Of a DNA stretch of 64,000 nucleotides, positions 17,718 through 26,954 are shown in pieces. Position 1 is the first letter of the stretch. Each line of letters starts with the position of its first letter. The translations under genes and the position numbers were made by a program. The stretch comes from Sporolactobacillus sp. CQH2019 (GTDB lineage: Bacteria > Bacillota > Bacilli > Bacillales > Sporolactobacillaceae), in contig NZ_JARAJZ010000007.1 in the NCBI RefSeq assembly GCF_028765345.1, forward strand, positions 122,408 to 186,407, in the 5' to 3' direction. The notes under the pieces were generated by a model. It saw only the letters and a list, made by a program, of their open reading frames with translations, did no database searches and had not been told where the DNA came from.

Positions 17718-19910
17718 ATGTGGCAGCTGATCCAATTTTTCCTCTTCCTGCTCGTAGCCGGGTGCGGAATCTATCTGACAGTTAAAGTCATCTATCGCCG
17801 CTACACGTATATTAAACTCGGAAAGCCGGCCGTTTTGCACGGGAGATTAACAGAAAGAATCATGGCGCTGCTCGCACAAGTATTCGGCCAGAAAAAATTA
17901 CTCAAAGACCGAAAAAGCGGCGTCATGCATGTGGTCATGTTCTATGGCTTCATTATTTTGCAATTCGGGGCACTGGACATTATCTTCAGGGGACTGAGCG
18001 GACACCACTTGCCGATTCCGGGTTTCCGCTATTTTCAATTTTCGCAGGAGCTGACGGTTTTCCTCGTACTGATTGCCGCGGCCTATGCCGTTTATCGGCG
18101 CTACGGAGAGAAACTGAAACGCCTGAAGAGAGGATGGAAGCCCAGTCTTGTGATTTTCTTCATCTTTTTTCTGATGCTTGCCGTCCTGTTTACATTAGCA
18201 TTTGATCGTATGCGCTTGAATGAAGGGGCGTCTTTGTATGCTCCGATATCGTCGCTCATTGCCCTGGCATTTTCCGGACTGCCGGCAAACTCGGCGGCAG
18301 TCCTCTACTATGTTTCCTGGTGGGCGCATCTGCTGATTCTGCTTTCCTTTGCCCTCTATATTCCCCAGTCCAAGCATTTTCATCTGATCACAGCGCCGAT
18401 CAATATCTTTCTTCACCGTACGGATCCCGCGGGCAGGCTGCGTTCCATCGATTTCGATGACGAGGAAGCGGAATCATTCGGGACGGGCAGAATTGAGGAC
18501 TTTGAACGGACACAGCTGCTGGATCTTTACGCCTGCGTCGAATGCGGGCGCTGTACGAATATGTGTCCCGCTGCGGCGACCGGTAAGGTCCTGTCGCCGA
18601 TGCACCTGATCACGAAAATGAGGGATCATCTGACGGAAAAAGGGGCGGCGGTGACTTCGAAATCACCTTGGATACCCAATCTCGGCAGCGCTGCGGGCGC
18701 ACACATGGTAAAGAGTAGGCCGGATGGAAACGGCACTTGGAAGATGGCAAAAATGACTGAAGAGGCGGCCGCACGTTCCGCAGCGGAAACGGCAGCGATT
18801 CCGGCCGCTGCTCCGCTTGCGCCGGTTACGGATATCGAACCGACAATCAAATGGCATAAATTTTCCTGGGGCCAATCGCCCGGCAGCGATGTCAGGGATG
18901 TGAATCTGATCGGAGACGTGATTACGGAAGAGGAAATATGGTCCTGTACAACATGCCGTAACTGCGAGGATCAGTGCCCGGTCGGCAATGAACATGTCGA
19001 TAAAATCATCGACCTGCGCCGTTATCTCGTCCTGACGGAAGGAAAAGTACCTCAGGAAGGACAGCGGGCGATGCAGAATATCGAACGGCAGGGCAATCCA
19101 TGGGGAATGAGCCGCAGCGACCGCTCAAAATGGATGGACGGCCTGTCTGTTCCAACGGTCCGGGAGAATCCGGATTTTGATTATCTCTTTTTTATCGGCA
19201 GCATGGGTTCTTACGACAGCCGCAGTATTAAAGTGACCCGTTCGTTGGTCCGTCTGCTTAACGAAGCCGGTGTCAATTTTGCCGTACTCGGCAACGAGGA
19301 GAAAGGCTCCGGCGATACGCCGCGCCGTTTAGGCAACGAGTTCTTGTTTCAGCAGCTTTGCAAGGAAAATATAGCGGTTTTCGAAAAGTATCGTGTCCGC
19401 AGGATTGTGACTGCCTGCCCGCACACATTCAATACATTTAAAAATGAATATCCGGAATTCGGACTGAAAGCGGAAGTGCTTCATCATACGCAATTGCTCG
19501 AACAATTAGTCAAGACAGGCAGGCTTAAGCCCCGGTACCGGATGAACGAACGGATCACCTACCATGACTCCTGCTATCTCGGGCGCTACAACGGCGTTTT
19601 TGATGCACCGCGAAATATACTGAAAGCCATTCCGGGTGTGGAACTGATTGAAATGAAACGTTCGCGGGAGAACGCAATGTGCTGCGGAGCCGGCGGGGGC
19701 AGAATGTGGATGGAAGAAAACGCCGGCAAACGCGTGAATCTGGCACGCACGGAACAGGCGCTCGAGGTCCGCCCGACCATTATCGGCAGCGCCTGTCCTT
19801 ATTGCCTGACGATGCTGTCCGATGGAATGAAAATGAAGGGCATCGAAGACTCGGTTAAAACGAAAGACATCGCCGAAATCCTGGCGGAATCGGTCTTCGG
19901 TCCGCTGTAA
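17718..19910 (+). CDS. Membrane Fe-S oxidoreductase, ETF:(methyl)menaquinone oxidoreductase type
   Basis: 730 aa from ATG 17718 (GGGAG, 9 nt). The N-terminal 230 residues hold about six helices of NarI/HdrE-like cytochrome type. Two ferredoxin-type clusters follow, CVECGRCTNMC (about 272) and CTTCRNCEDQC (about 410), then a C-terminal HdrD-like part with two CCG domains (the second CCGAGGGRMW, about 654). This is the FadF (YwjF)-like family, proposed to pass electrons from ETF to menaquinone. An alanine-rich linker at about 350-370 is unusual. Its position after etfBA supports the role. Confidence 0.9.
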   Translation: MWQLIQFFLFLLVAGCGIYLTVKVIYRRYTYIKLGKPAVLHGRLTERIMALLAQVFGQKKLLKDRKSGVMHVVMFYGFIILQFGALDIIFRGLSGHHLPIPGFRYFQFSQELTVFLVLIAAAYAVYRRYGEKLKRLKRGWKPSLVIFFIFFLMLAVLFTLAFDRMRLNEGASLYAPISSLIALAFSGLPANSAAVLYYVSWWAHLLILLSFALYIPQSKHFHLITAPINIFLHRTDPAGRLRSIDFDDEEAESFGTGRIEDFERTQLLDLYACVECGRCTNMCPAAATGKVLSPMHLITKMRDHLTEKGAAVTSKSPWIPNLGSAAGAHMVKSRPDGNGTWKMAKMTEEAAARSAAETAAIPAAAPLAPVTDIEPTIKWHKFSWGQSPGSDVRDVNLIGDVITEEEIWSCTTCRNCEDQCPVGNEHVDKIIDLRRYLVLTEGKVPQEGQRAMQNIERQGNPWGMSRSDRSKWMDGLSVPTVRENPDFDYLFFIGSMGSYDSRSIKVTRSLVRLLNEAGVNFAVLGNEEKGSGDTPRRLGNEFLFQQLCKENIAVFEKYRVRRIVTACPHTFNTFKNEYPEFGLKAEVLHHTQLLEQLVKTGRLKPRYRMNERITYHDSCYLGRYNGVFDAPRNILKAIPGVELIEMKRSRENAMCCGAGGGRMWMEENAGKRVNLARTEQALEVRPTIIGSACPYCLTMLSDGMKMKGIEDSVKTKDIAEILAESVFGPL

Positions 19911-19975
19911 TGATCGCGGCGATTCAGGGGCGGAACTTGTCTGAGCCTGCATAAAAATTTCATGATTTGCTTTTA

Positions 19976-20103
19976 GGGGCATCCGGCCGAAAAACAGACG
20001 GCAGGATGCCCCATGGATTGCTGAAGCTAAGGGGTGCAGCGTACAGGCGCTGCTGAACAGGAAAACTGTTCAGACAAAGTTCCGGTGACGGACTTTGTCT
20101 GAA
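19976..20103 (+). other. Cluster of hairpins downstream of the ETF operon
   Basis: A 9-bp stem (GGGGCATCC/GGATGCCCC, 19976-20012) is the likely terminator. It is followed by two overlapping, mutually exclusive stems: CTGAACAG/CTGTTCAG (20053-20073) and TTCAGACAAAG.../...CTTTGTCTGAA (20069-20103). The rest of 19911-20537 holds no gene I can support. Confidence 0.5.
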
Positions 20104-20537
20104 TCCGGTTCGCAAACTGTTAACTGTGAACAGAGAGTGCGGATATTTAAGCAGAAATCTTATAAAGGATGAGGCCGGATAAAATTCATCTGAACATGAT
20201 CGGGATCTTCCTTGTGTTTTTTGAATGCCTGTTGGCGGGAAAACTCTTCGGACTTTCTTCAGAAGATAGTGAATCGCCGCCGACAATCCGAATGGAAATC
20301 GGGATTTTCTCATGCAAGCAGTCGAAATAGCCATCCGTCGAATAAAAATAAAAATCGAGAGGTTTATTTTCTCTCGATCTTTATTTATCTAGAAAGCGGC
20401 GGCCCTGGAAAATATCGCCCGGCGCCGCTCCGTTTTATTAATTTTTTTGATTTAAAAGCGCAGGAATAGGATTGTTTACTGCAGAAAGTCCGGTTTCCGG
20501 AACAGGTCTCTTTTCACTCGATCACGGGTTCTGCTGT

Positions 20538-21566
20538 TTAATTGCTAGCATCGAGAGAAAAGTATTTCTGAATAACGGACTGAAGCTGACCCGGATCGAG
20601 GACAACCTCGTCGTTGTAGGACTGAAGCACATCGTCGTACATCGTGCCATTGGCCCCCTTAACCTGACGGTAATGGATCTGCTGATTCGGGTGGAAATCG
20701 CTTTTGACGCCGAGCCCGATGCTGATCATATCTTCCTGGCTCATATTGGTCGCAATAAGAAACTTGGAAAGTGAATTTGACAGAGCCGGGTATTTTGTCA
20801 CATTAGACGGCTGGACGATTTTCTTGGCAATGCCGATCAGCGCTTCTTCCTGCAGCTGCTGCCGTCCGTAATCGGTTCCGGGCAGTGAATAGCGCTCATG
20901 CACGATTTCGGTAACCATTTTTCCATTGAGCGAATGGGTGCCGGCTTTAAAAGTCAATCCCTTGTCTTCCGGATACCACGGGTGTGTCAGTGTAACGTCA
21001 AAAGGAAGTTTCATGCTGATGCCGCCGATCGCATCGACCATATACTGAAGCCCCCAATAGTTTGTTTCTGCATAAAAATTGATCGGCACGCCTGTCAGAT
21101 TGGAAATGGTTTTCACCGTGTCGACAATTCCCGTCCGGCTTCCGTGTTTAAGCTGAGAAACGTACTGAACACTTGTCATTTTTGTATAACCGTAACCTTC
21201 CAGATAAACCCTTGCGTCGCGGGGAATACTAAGCACATTATATGTGTGCTTAGTAAGGTCGGCATTGATAAGGACCATTGAATCCGTATGTCCCGCGGGA
21301 TCGCCCTTTCTGGCATCGGTTCCGATCAGGAGCACATTGAATACACCGGCCCTTGCCTGATAGTCGCTTGTCGTGTTGCCGCCGATCGCTTTCAGATTTT
21401 GAAAATGATTCTGCGGATTCAGTCTTTGATAGGCGTAAGCTCCGAACCCCGTCAGGCTGAGAAGCAATATCGCCAGAATCAGTAACGTATAGCGAAGACG
21501 TCTATGGCTCTTTTTAGGTTTTTTGTTTGGCTTGCGGTATTTCATATCCAATTGTTTTTGTATCAT
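20538..21566 (-). CDS. LytR-CpsA-Psr (LCP) family wall polymer transferase
   Basis: 342 aa with AAGGGAGC before ATG 21566. A basic N-terminus and one transmembrane helix (about 27-48) anchor an extracellular LCP domain. Family signatures are LLIGTDAR, HTDSMVL, LSIPRDARVYL, and the arginines of HERYSLPGTDYGRQQLQ, which bind the polyprenyl pyrophosphate. The family ligates teichoic acids or capsule polymers to peptidoglycan at the outer membrane face. It is a single gene; which polymer it handles is unknown. Confidence 0.93.
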   Translation of the reverse strand: MIQKQLDMKYRKPNKKPKKSHRRLRYTLLILAILLLSLTGFGAYAYQRLNPQNHFQNLKAIGGNTTSDYQARAGVFNVLLIGTDARKGDPAGHTDSMVLINADLTKHTYNVLSIPRDARVYLEGYGYTKMTSVQYVSQLKHGSRTGIVDTVKTISNLTGVPINFYAETNYWGLQYMVDAIGGISMKLPFDVTLTHPWYPEDKGLTFKAGTHSLNGKMVTEIVHERYSLPGTDYGRQQLQEEALIGIAKKIVQPSNVTKYPALSNSLSKFLIATNMSQEDMISIGLGVKSDFHPNQQIHYRQVKGANGTMYDDVLQSYNDEVVLDPGQLQSVIQKYFSLDASN

Positions 21567-22328
21567 TTTTGCTCCCTTTCCGTTCCGCTTATCAATAGAT
21601 AGATAGAGTTTGAAACTGATTGATCTATAAAATCTGATTTAGCAAATAAAAACACTTTTAGATTTTAAAGGCCGACGACTATTTCCTGATTAAACGATTT
21701 CAAAGTTTCAGTCAACCGAACGAGAGACAGCCCCAATTATGTATCCTGAAAAGTACTCATCTTTAAGTATTCGCATGAGATTCAGAAATAAGAGAGGTAT
21801 CCCTTATTTTATTTTGACAGAATACGACAGAAAAATCCATATCCTGGGTATCGGTAATATCTTAATTTTAAAAGAAGACGGGTTCTGAAAAAAATTATTC
21901 TTTTTCTGCATGCAGCGCACGATAAAGTTCTGCGGATGCAGTTCTCAAAAGCCCGGTATATTATCGATGAGTCGTCTAAGGGGTTACCCGATTTAAAGGG
22001 GGACGGCCTGCCCGGTATATCCTGAATTGAACGGAAGCCGGTTTTTTTTATGCTGGATGCAGTCTGTCGCCATTTTGACTTTTATTGTCGGGTTAGCCTG
22101 ATTATCAGATTGATCCACTTATTTTTGAATCGAAAATGCATGAAAAATTTTGTGAAATTCATAAAAATAGAGCATTAGACGTTAGCGAAGACCAATGCAA
22201 CAATGAAACAAAGGGAGATTCTTAATTCTAATAAATTCGCGAACTCATTCGCCAATTCTGGTAAAACGAATCGAATGAATCTGGCGGCATGCAGTGCTCG
22301 GGAAAATAATTGTAAAGAGGGGATATTT
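21567..22328. other. 762-bp stretch, probable leader/control region of the second ETF operon
   Basis: No gene is supported. It contains a direct repeat of GCCCGGTATAT (21951-21961 and 22010-22020) and two palindromes, CTGCATGCAG (21907) and CTGCGGATGCAG (21930). A T8 run starts at 22042. The last 200 bp are AT-rich, as a promoter region would be. An upstream in-frame extension to 22203 exists but reads unlike protein. Confidence 0.45.
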
Positions 22329-23426
22329 ATGAATTTCAAATTTTCGGAAGAACAGGAACTTATAAGAAAAAGTATGGAAGAAACTGTTGCTGGCGCAGAG
22401 AAGAAAGATCCTAATGATCTTTTAAAAGATTTAGCCGGAATGGGCTTTATTGGACTATTTTATCCTGAAGGCTTTGGTGGGTCTGAGGGTGATTTTTTAA
22501 GCTTTATTATAAATCTTGAAACATTGGCGAAAGTCTCGGCTTCAAGCGCGCTTGCTTTGGCGATTCAAAGTACACAAGTAGCTTATTCCTTGTTCAACTG
22601 GGGTTCATCAAAATTAAGGGAACGTTATCTGATTGCCTTGAATGGCGGTGGAAAGACAGGGACGTACGCATACAGTGAACAAGGCATCGGCTCCGATCAA
22701 ATAGCAATTGATACCGTTGCTAAGAAACAGGACGATTTTTATCTACTCAATGGTACGAAGACTTTTGTCATTAATGCGGATAAAAACGATTTTCTAATTG
22801 CTTTTGCAACAGTAGACGGTCGCTTAAGCGTGTTCGTCGTCGATAGGGTGCAACAGGGCGTGACGATTAGCGATCCATACAGAAAAATGGGACTGGACGG
22901 GTTATCAGCAGTGACCGTTACATTTAAAAATGTACGAGTACCGAAAGATAATTTACTCGGTGAAGAAGGCGATGGTGAATCGATTGCCCAGGGTGTAAAT
23001 GAGCTGTTTAGTGTGGGCATTGCAGCTATTGCTGCAGGCCTATCGGAAACAGCACGTGAGAAGGCAATTGCTTACGGGAAACAGCGCATTCAATTTGGCC
23101 GTCCGGTCATTTCATTTGATGCTCTTCAGGAAAAAATAGGCATTATGTCCGTCAATATTGAAGCGACTCGATTATTAACCTATAAGGCGGCAGTGAACAA
23201 AGATGAAGGAGAACCACTCGCACAAGTAGCAAAAATTGCCCGGTACCATGCTCTGACAACCGGCATTAATAATTGCCGCGAAGCCATTCAGATTCATGGG
23301 GGATACGGGTATACAAGAGATCTGGGCATAGAGGCACTCTACAGAGATATGGAAGGATTGAAAGTTATTGAATCACAAACGAAACCGTTAATCCTGAATA
23401 TCGCAGCAGAGGCTATCGAAGTATAA
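22329..23426 (+). CDS. Acyl-CoA dehydrogenase (YdiO-like position in the cluster)
   Basis: 365 aa from ATG 22329, with AGAGGGGA upstream. It shows the ACAD fold: an N-terminal helical domain, a beta domain with AYSEQGIGSDQ and INGTK-like contacts, and a C-terminal helical domain with IQIHGGYGYTRD. The usual YEGTxE motif is replaced by IESQTKP; the glutamate aligns with the catalytic base but its neighbours differ, so the substrate may be unusual. It is slightly shorter than typical (about 380 aa). First gene of an acd-etfB-etfA-fixC-fixX operon, which suggests its electrons pass through, or come from, that complex. Confidence 0.92.
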   Translation: MNFKFSEEQELIRKSMEETVAGAEKKDPNDLLKDLAGMGFIGLFYPEGFGGSEGDFLSFIINLETLAKVSASSALALAIQSTQVAYSLFNWGSSKLRERYLIALNGGGKTGTYAYSEQGIGSDQIAIDTVAKKQDDFYLLNGTKTFVINADKNDFLIAFATVDGRLSVFVVDRVQQGVTISDPYRKMGLDGLSAVTVTFKNVRVPKDNLLGEEGDGESIAQGVNELFSVGIAAIAAGLSETAREKAIAYGKQRIQFGRPVISFDALQEKIGIMSVNIEATRLLTYKAAVNKDEGEPLAQVAKIARYHALTTGINNCREAIQIHGGYGYTRDLGIEALYRDMEGLKVIESQTKPLILNIAAEAIEV

Positions 23427-23478
23427 AAACGATTTTAAACAAAGAAAGAACAGATTCTTCATTAGGAGATGGACAAAC

Positions 23479-24249
23479 GTGAAGATATTAATAAACTATA
23501 AATGGGTGCTAGATGAGACGGACATTACAGTTGATCAGGAAAAAAGAATAATGGATACGAGTCGTGCAAAATATAAAATCAGTGAAATTGATCGTAATGC
23601 GATTGAATTAGGATCAACGTTAAAAGAAAAGCTAGGTTGTGACATCATTTCTCTGACAGTGGGAAAGGGCGTCAAAAGTTCTTTGAAAGATGTTCTTTCC
23701 CGCGGCATCGATAAGGCCTATTACATTGAATCAGAGACCCTGGAAAGTTCAGATACGGCAAGGATTTTAGCTGCAGCCATTAAGAAAATAGGAGATGTGG
23801 ATCTTGTAATCTGCGGAGAGGGATCCAGCGATAATTATTCCCAGCAAGTCGGTCCTCGGCTGGCCGGTTTGCTTGGCTATCAACTTGTTACCTATGCCTC
23901 TGAAGTCAGTCCGGAAGATTCAGATTTTAAAATTGTGAGAAAATTAGAAGATGAAATTGAAACAGTTAAAGCGAAAACGCCGCTTGTGCTGACGGTTGTT
24001 TCCGAGATCAATGAACCCAAGATCCCGGGAATGAAGCAAATTCTGTCGGCAAGGAAAAAACCTTCAGAAGAATTAAAAATTGAAGATCTGGGCCTTTCAC
24101 CCTCTGAAAGAGTTTCTCCCGTTGCCGTTGTCAAAGAAGGGGCGTCAATCATGGATCGTAAACAGGTAAAGTTGAATAATGGTGATACATCAATTAAAGA
24201 AGCTGCTGTCAAACTGGTACAGTTTTTGAGAAATGACAAAGTTATTTAA
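23479..24249 (+). CDS. Electron transfer flavoprotein beta subunit / FixA-like (YdiQ-like)
   Basis: 256 aa, GTG start at 23479 with TAGGAGAT upstream. It is a full-length ETF-beta with the nucleotide-binding segment GEGSSDNYSQQVGPRL and a recognition-loop segment (EPKIPGMKQILSARKK). It diverges strongly from the first etfB in the window, matching FixA/YdiQ-type proteins that partner FixB, FixC and FixX. In the FixABCX family this complex can bifurcate electrons from NADH to ferredoxin and quinone. Whether this one does is not visible. Confidence 0.92.
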   Translation: MKILINYKWVLDETDITVDQEKRIMDTSRAKYKISEIDRNAIELGSTLKEKLGCDIISLTVGKGVKSSLKDVLSRGIDKAYYIESETLESSDTARILAAAIKKIGDVDLVICGEGSSDNYSQQVGPRLAGLLGYQLVTYASEVSPEDSDFKIVRKLEDEIETVKAKTPLVLTVVSEINEPKIPGMKQILSARKKPSEELKIEDLGLSPSERVSPVAVVKEGASIMDRKQVKLNNGDTSIKEAAVKLVQFLRNDKVI

Positions 24250-24324
24250 ATGATCGGAGGCAAAAAAATAGTCAACAAGAAAGGTTCTCCTGAGCAAAAA
24301 AGTTTGAAAGAAAGGTGACGAAAA

Positions 24325-25248
24325 ATGAAATTAATTTGGGTCATTACAGAAACAGCGAACGAGGCTTTCGGATTCATCAGCAAAGCATCGGAAATGGGAG
24401 AAAAAATTGCAGTTTTCACAGGCGGTACGTCTGAACAAGCAGCTGAATGTTATAAGTACGGCGCTTCGGAAGTCACTCTTCTAAAATTACCGGAAGAAAC
24501 GTTGTGGGAACAATATGCGGTTGCATTGGCACCGCTTGCACTTCGTGAGAAGCCGGAACTGATTCTCATATCAGCGACGAAACGCGGAAAAACATTAGCC
24601 GCCTATCTGGGGGGGCTGATTGACGGACCCGTTCTGACAGAAATCAAATCGCTGAAACAGGAAGAAGGTAAATTGCTTGTTTCGCGAACAATTTATGGCG
24701 GACTTGCCGAAAAACAGCTAGTGATTTCCATGAACAAAAGCGTTATTGTCACGGCAGACACAGGGAGTTTCAATAAAAAAGTTGTCAATGATACCAGCGG
24801 CAATGTTGCTTCTCTTTCGCCCCGCATAGAAAATTCACCTGTATTGCTGGAACGAGCACAAAAAGAAAAGGCTTCAGTTAATCTGGCTGATGCGGATATT
24901 GTGATCGGTGTCGGCCGCGGCTTCGGTTCTGAAGGCAATATCCGGTATGCAAAAGAATTGGCCGATCTTTTGGGCGGTGAAGTGGCCTGTTCGAGGCCGG
25001 TGACAGAGGATCTTCACTGGATGCCGGAAGAGCGCTATCTCGGCATCTCCGGTCAGGTGATTAAGCCGGACTTATATCTTTGTGCCGGTATTTCTGGGCA
25101 GATCCAGCATGTATATGGCATACGGGATGCGAAAAGAATTGTCGCAATTAATAAAGATGAGAATGCGCCGATTTTTAAAGTTTCGGATTATTACATTGTT
25201 GGTGATCTCGTAGAAATACTGCCGGAAATCAGCGCGGCACTGAAATAA
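24325..25248 (+). CDS. Electron transfer flavoprotein alpha subunit / FixB-like (YdiR-like)
   Basis: 307 aa. The FAD-binding C-terminal domain shows GVGRGFGSEGN, CSRPVTEDLHW, SGQVIKPDLY, CAGISGQIQH and INKDENAPIFK. The N-terminal domain (about 1-180) is the subunit interface. A 75-bp gap with its own GAAAGGTGACG ribosome site separates it from etfB. It encodes the partner of the preceding beta subunit, with fixC and fixX following at once, so the gene set is a FixABCX equivalent. Confidence 0.92.
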   Translation: MKLIWVITETANEAFGFISKASEMGEKIAVFTGGTSEQAAECYKYGASEVTLLKLPEETLWEQYAVALAPLALREKPELILISATKRGKTLAAYLGGLIDGPVLTEIKSLKQEEGKLLVSRTIYGGLAEKQLVISMNKSVIVTADTGSFNKKVVNDTSGNVASLSPRIENSPVLLERAQKEKASVNLADADIVIGVGRGFGSEGNIRYAKELADLLGGEVACSRPVTEDLHWMPEERYLGISGQVIKPDLYLCAGISGQIQHVYGIRDAKRIVAINKDENAPIFKVSDYYIVGDLVEILPEISAALK

Positions 25249-25291
25249 TAGATTGTGCCTTGCTGAACTGGATTGAAATGAGGTGTTTATT

Positions 25292-26578
25292 TTGTCGGAT
25301 AAATTCGATGCAATCATCGTCGGTGCGGGTGTAGCCGGAAGCACGGCTGGTTATCTACTGGCCAAAGAAGGACTGGATGTCCTGATTATTGAAAGAGGAA
25401 ACTATCCAGGCAGCAAGAATATGACCGGCGGACGTCTGTACAGTCACAGTTTAGAAAAAATTATCCCCGATTTTGCTGAAAAAGCACCATTGGAGAGAAA
25501 AATAACAACAGAAAAAATCAGTATGATAACAGAAGACAGTTTAGTGACCGTTGATTATCAGTCGGAAGACTTAGGTGCACGTGGAACCGCTTCTTATTCC
25601 GTCCTTAGAAGCAAATTCGATCCATGGCTTGCTGAACAGGCAGAAGAAGCAGGGGCTCAAATTGTTCCGGGAATTCGTGTAGATGATTTGTTGGTTAAAG
25701 ATGGGCATGTCTGCGGTATAAGTGCCGGAGGGGAAGAGATGGAATCGGAGGTCGTTATTTTGGCGGACGGCGTCAATTCGCTGCTTGCCCAAAAGTTGGG
25801 CATGCGCAGCGAGCTGAGACCAGATCAAGTTGCGGTCGGCGTAAAAGAAATTATTGAACTTCCTAAGAAAACTATTGAAGATCGATTCAATCTGAGCGAA
25901 AGCGAAGGGGTTGCCTGGCTTTTTGATGGGAGCGCATCGGCGGGACGAATCGGTGGCGGATTTCTTTATACGAATAAGTCGAGTCTGTCACTCGGGATCG
26001 TCTGCACTCTTTCAGATCTGAGCGATTCACCGGTGCCATTGCCGCAAATGATGGAAAATTTCAAGATACACAAAGCAATTGCTCCTTTGATTGCAGACGG
26101 GAAAACTGCAGAATATTCGGCCCATCTTGTGCCAGAGGCCGGCTTGAACATGGTACCCAGGATTGTCGGCAATGGTGTGCTTGTCATCGGTGACGCAGCA
26201 GGGTTCTGCATTAATATTGGCTATGCGGTCCGCGGAATGGATTTGGCAATTGGATCAGCTGAGGCAGCTGCTAAGGCGATTCTTTACGCTAAAGAAAGAA
26301 AGGATTACAGTGAAACCTCTCTTTCTAAATATAAGGAACTGCTTGATCAAAGTTTTGTGATGAAAGATCTGAAACTATACCGGAAATTCCCGAAATTTAT
26401 GGAGAATAGGCGTATTTTTAATGATTATCCACAATTGGCGGCCGATATTATGAAAGATCTATTTACTATTGACGGTGGGGAGACTCTACCTCTTCGTAAA
26501 AAGATCATGCACGAAGTGAAGAAGGCGGGCCTCATGAATCTCATGAAGGATGTTTTTAAGGGAGTTCGAGCATTATGA
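25292..26578 (+). CDS. fixC: FixC-like FAD-dependent ETF-quinone oxidoreductase (YdiS-like)
   Basis: 428 aa from TTG 25292, which fits GAGGTG 6 nt upstream; a GTG at 25283 overlaps that site. The N-terminal FAD-binding GAGVAGS motif is followed by an acidic IIERG, then a second FAD contact NGVLVIGDAAGFC and the family stretch YAVRGMDLAIGSAEAAA. The FixC family belongs to the ETF-QO group but lacks the built-in Fe-S domain, which FixX supplies. Its stop overlaps the fixX start in ATGA, implying translational coupling. Confidence 0.93.
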   Translation: MSDKFDAIIVGAGVAGSTAGYLLAKEGLDVLIIERGNYPGSKNMTGGRLYSHSLEKIIPDFAEKAPLERKITTEKISMITEDSLVTVDYQSEDLGARGTASYSVLRSKFDPWLAEQAEEAGAQIVPGIRVDDLLVKDGHVCGISAGGEEMESEVVILADGVNSLLAQKLGMRSELRPDQVAVGVKEIIELPKKTIEDRFNLSESEGVAWLFDGSASAGRIGGGFLYTNKSSLSLGIVCTLSDLSDSPVPLPQMMENFKIHKAIAPLIADGKTAEYSAHLVPEAGLNMVPRIVGNGVLVIGDAAGFCINIGYAVRGMDLAIGSAEAAAKAILYAKERKDYSETSLSKYKELLDQSFVMKDLKLYRKFPKFMENRRIFNDYPQLAADIMKDLFTIDGGETLPLRKKIMHEVKKAGLMNLMKDVFKGVRAL

Positions 26579-26859
26579 GCATAAATGTTGAGCAAAAACT
26601 TGGAAACAATAAATATAATGTAGACGAAAGCAATCCGCATATAGTTTTGAAAACAGGCAATATTGACAGAAAAGAAATAAAGAAACTGATTAATGCGTGT
26701 CCGGCGGCCTTATACAAATTAAATGATGACGGGACTCTTCGCTTTGATTACGCCGGATGTCTGGAATGTGGAACGTGCCGCGTTTTATGCGGGAAGACAG
26801 TGCTTAATAAATGGGAATTTCCCGCCGGCACTTTTGGTGTAGAGTTCCGTTTTGGCTGA
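26575..26859 (+). CDS. fixX: FixX-like ferredoxin (YdiT-like)
   Basis: 94 aa, overlapping fixC by 4 bp (ATGA). The cysteine pattern CPAALY ... CLECGTCRVLC supplies a 4Fe-4S cluster, and the C-terminus TFGVEFRFG is the FixX signature. It delivers electrons between FixC and quinone. Last gene of the operon, closed by a terminator at about 26906. Confidence 0.92.
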   Translation: MSINVEQKLGNNKYNVDESNPHIVLKTGNIDRKEIKKLINACPAALYKLNDDGTLRFDYAGCLECGTCRVLCGKTVLNKWEFPAGTFGVEFRFG

Positions 26860-26905
26860 TTGGCAGCGCCCAACCCGCTTCTTGTCCGGAAAAATAAAGT
26901 GAGAG

Positions 26906-26954
26906 ATAAAGCACGTGACCATTGCCTATCAGGGTATTGTCCGTGCTTTTTTAT
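26906..26954 (+). terminator. Intrinsic terminator after fixX
   Basis: AAAGCACG (26908-26915) pairs with CGTGCTTT (26942-26949), with further GAC/GTC pairs inside, followed by a T-rich run. It lies between the convergent fixX and LysR genes. Confidence 0.7.

Noticed and set aside
22203-22328. N-terminal extension of the acyl-CoA dehydrogenase
   Set aside because: The strong ribosome site and family N-terminus favour ATG 22329.
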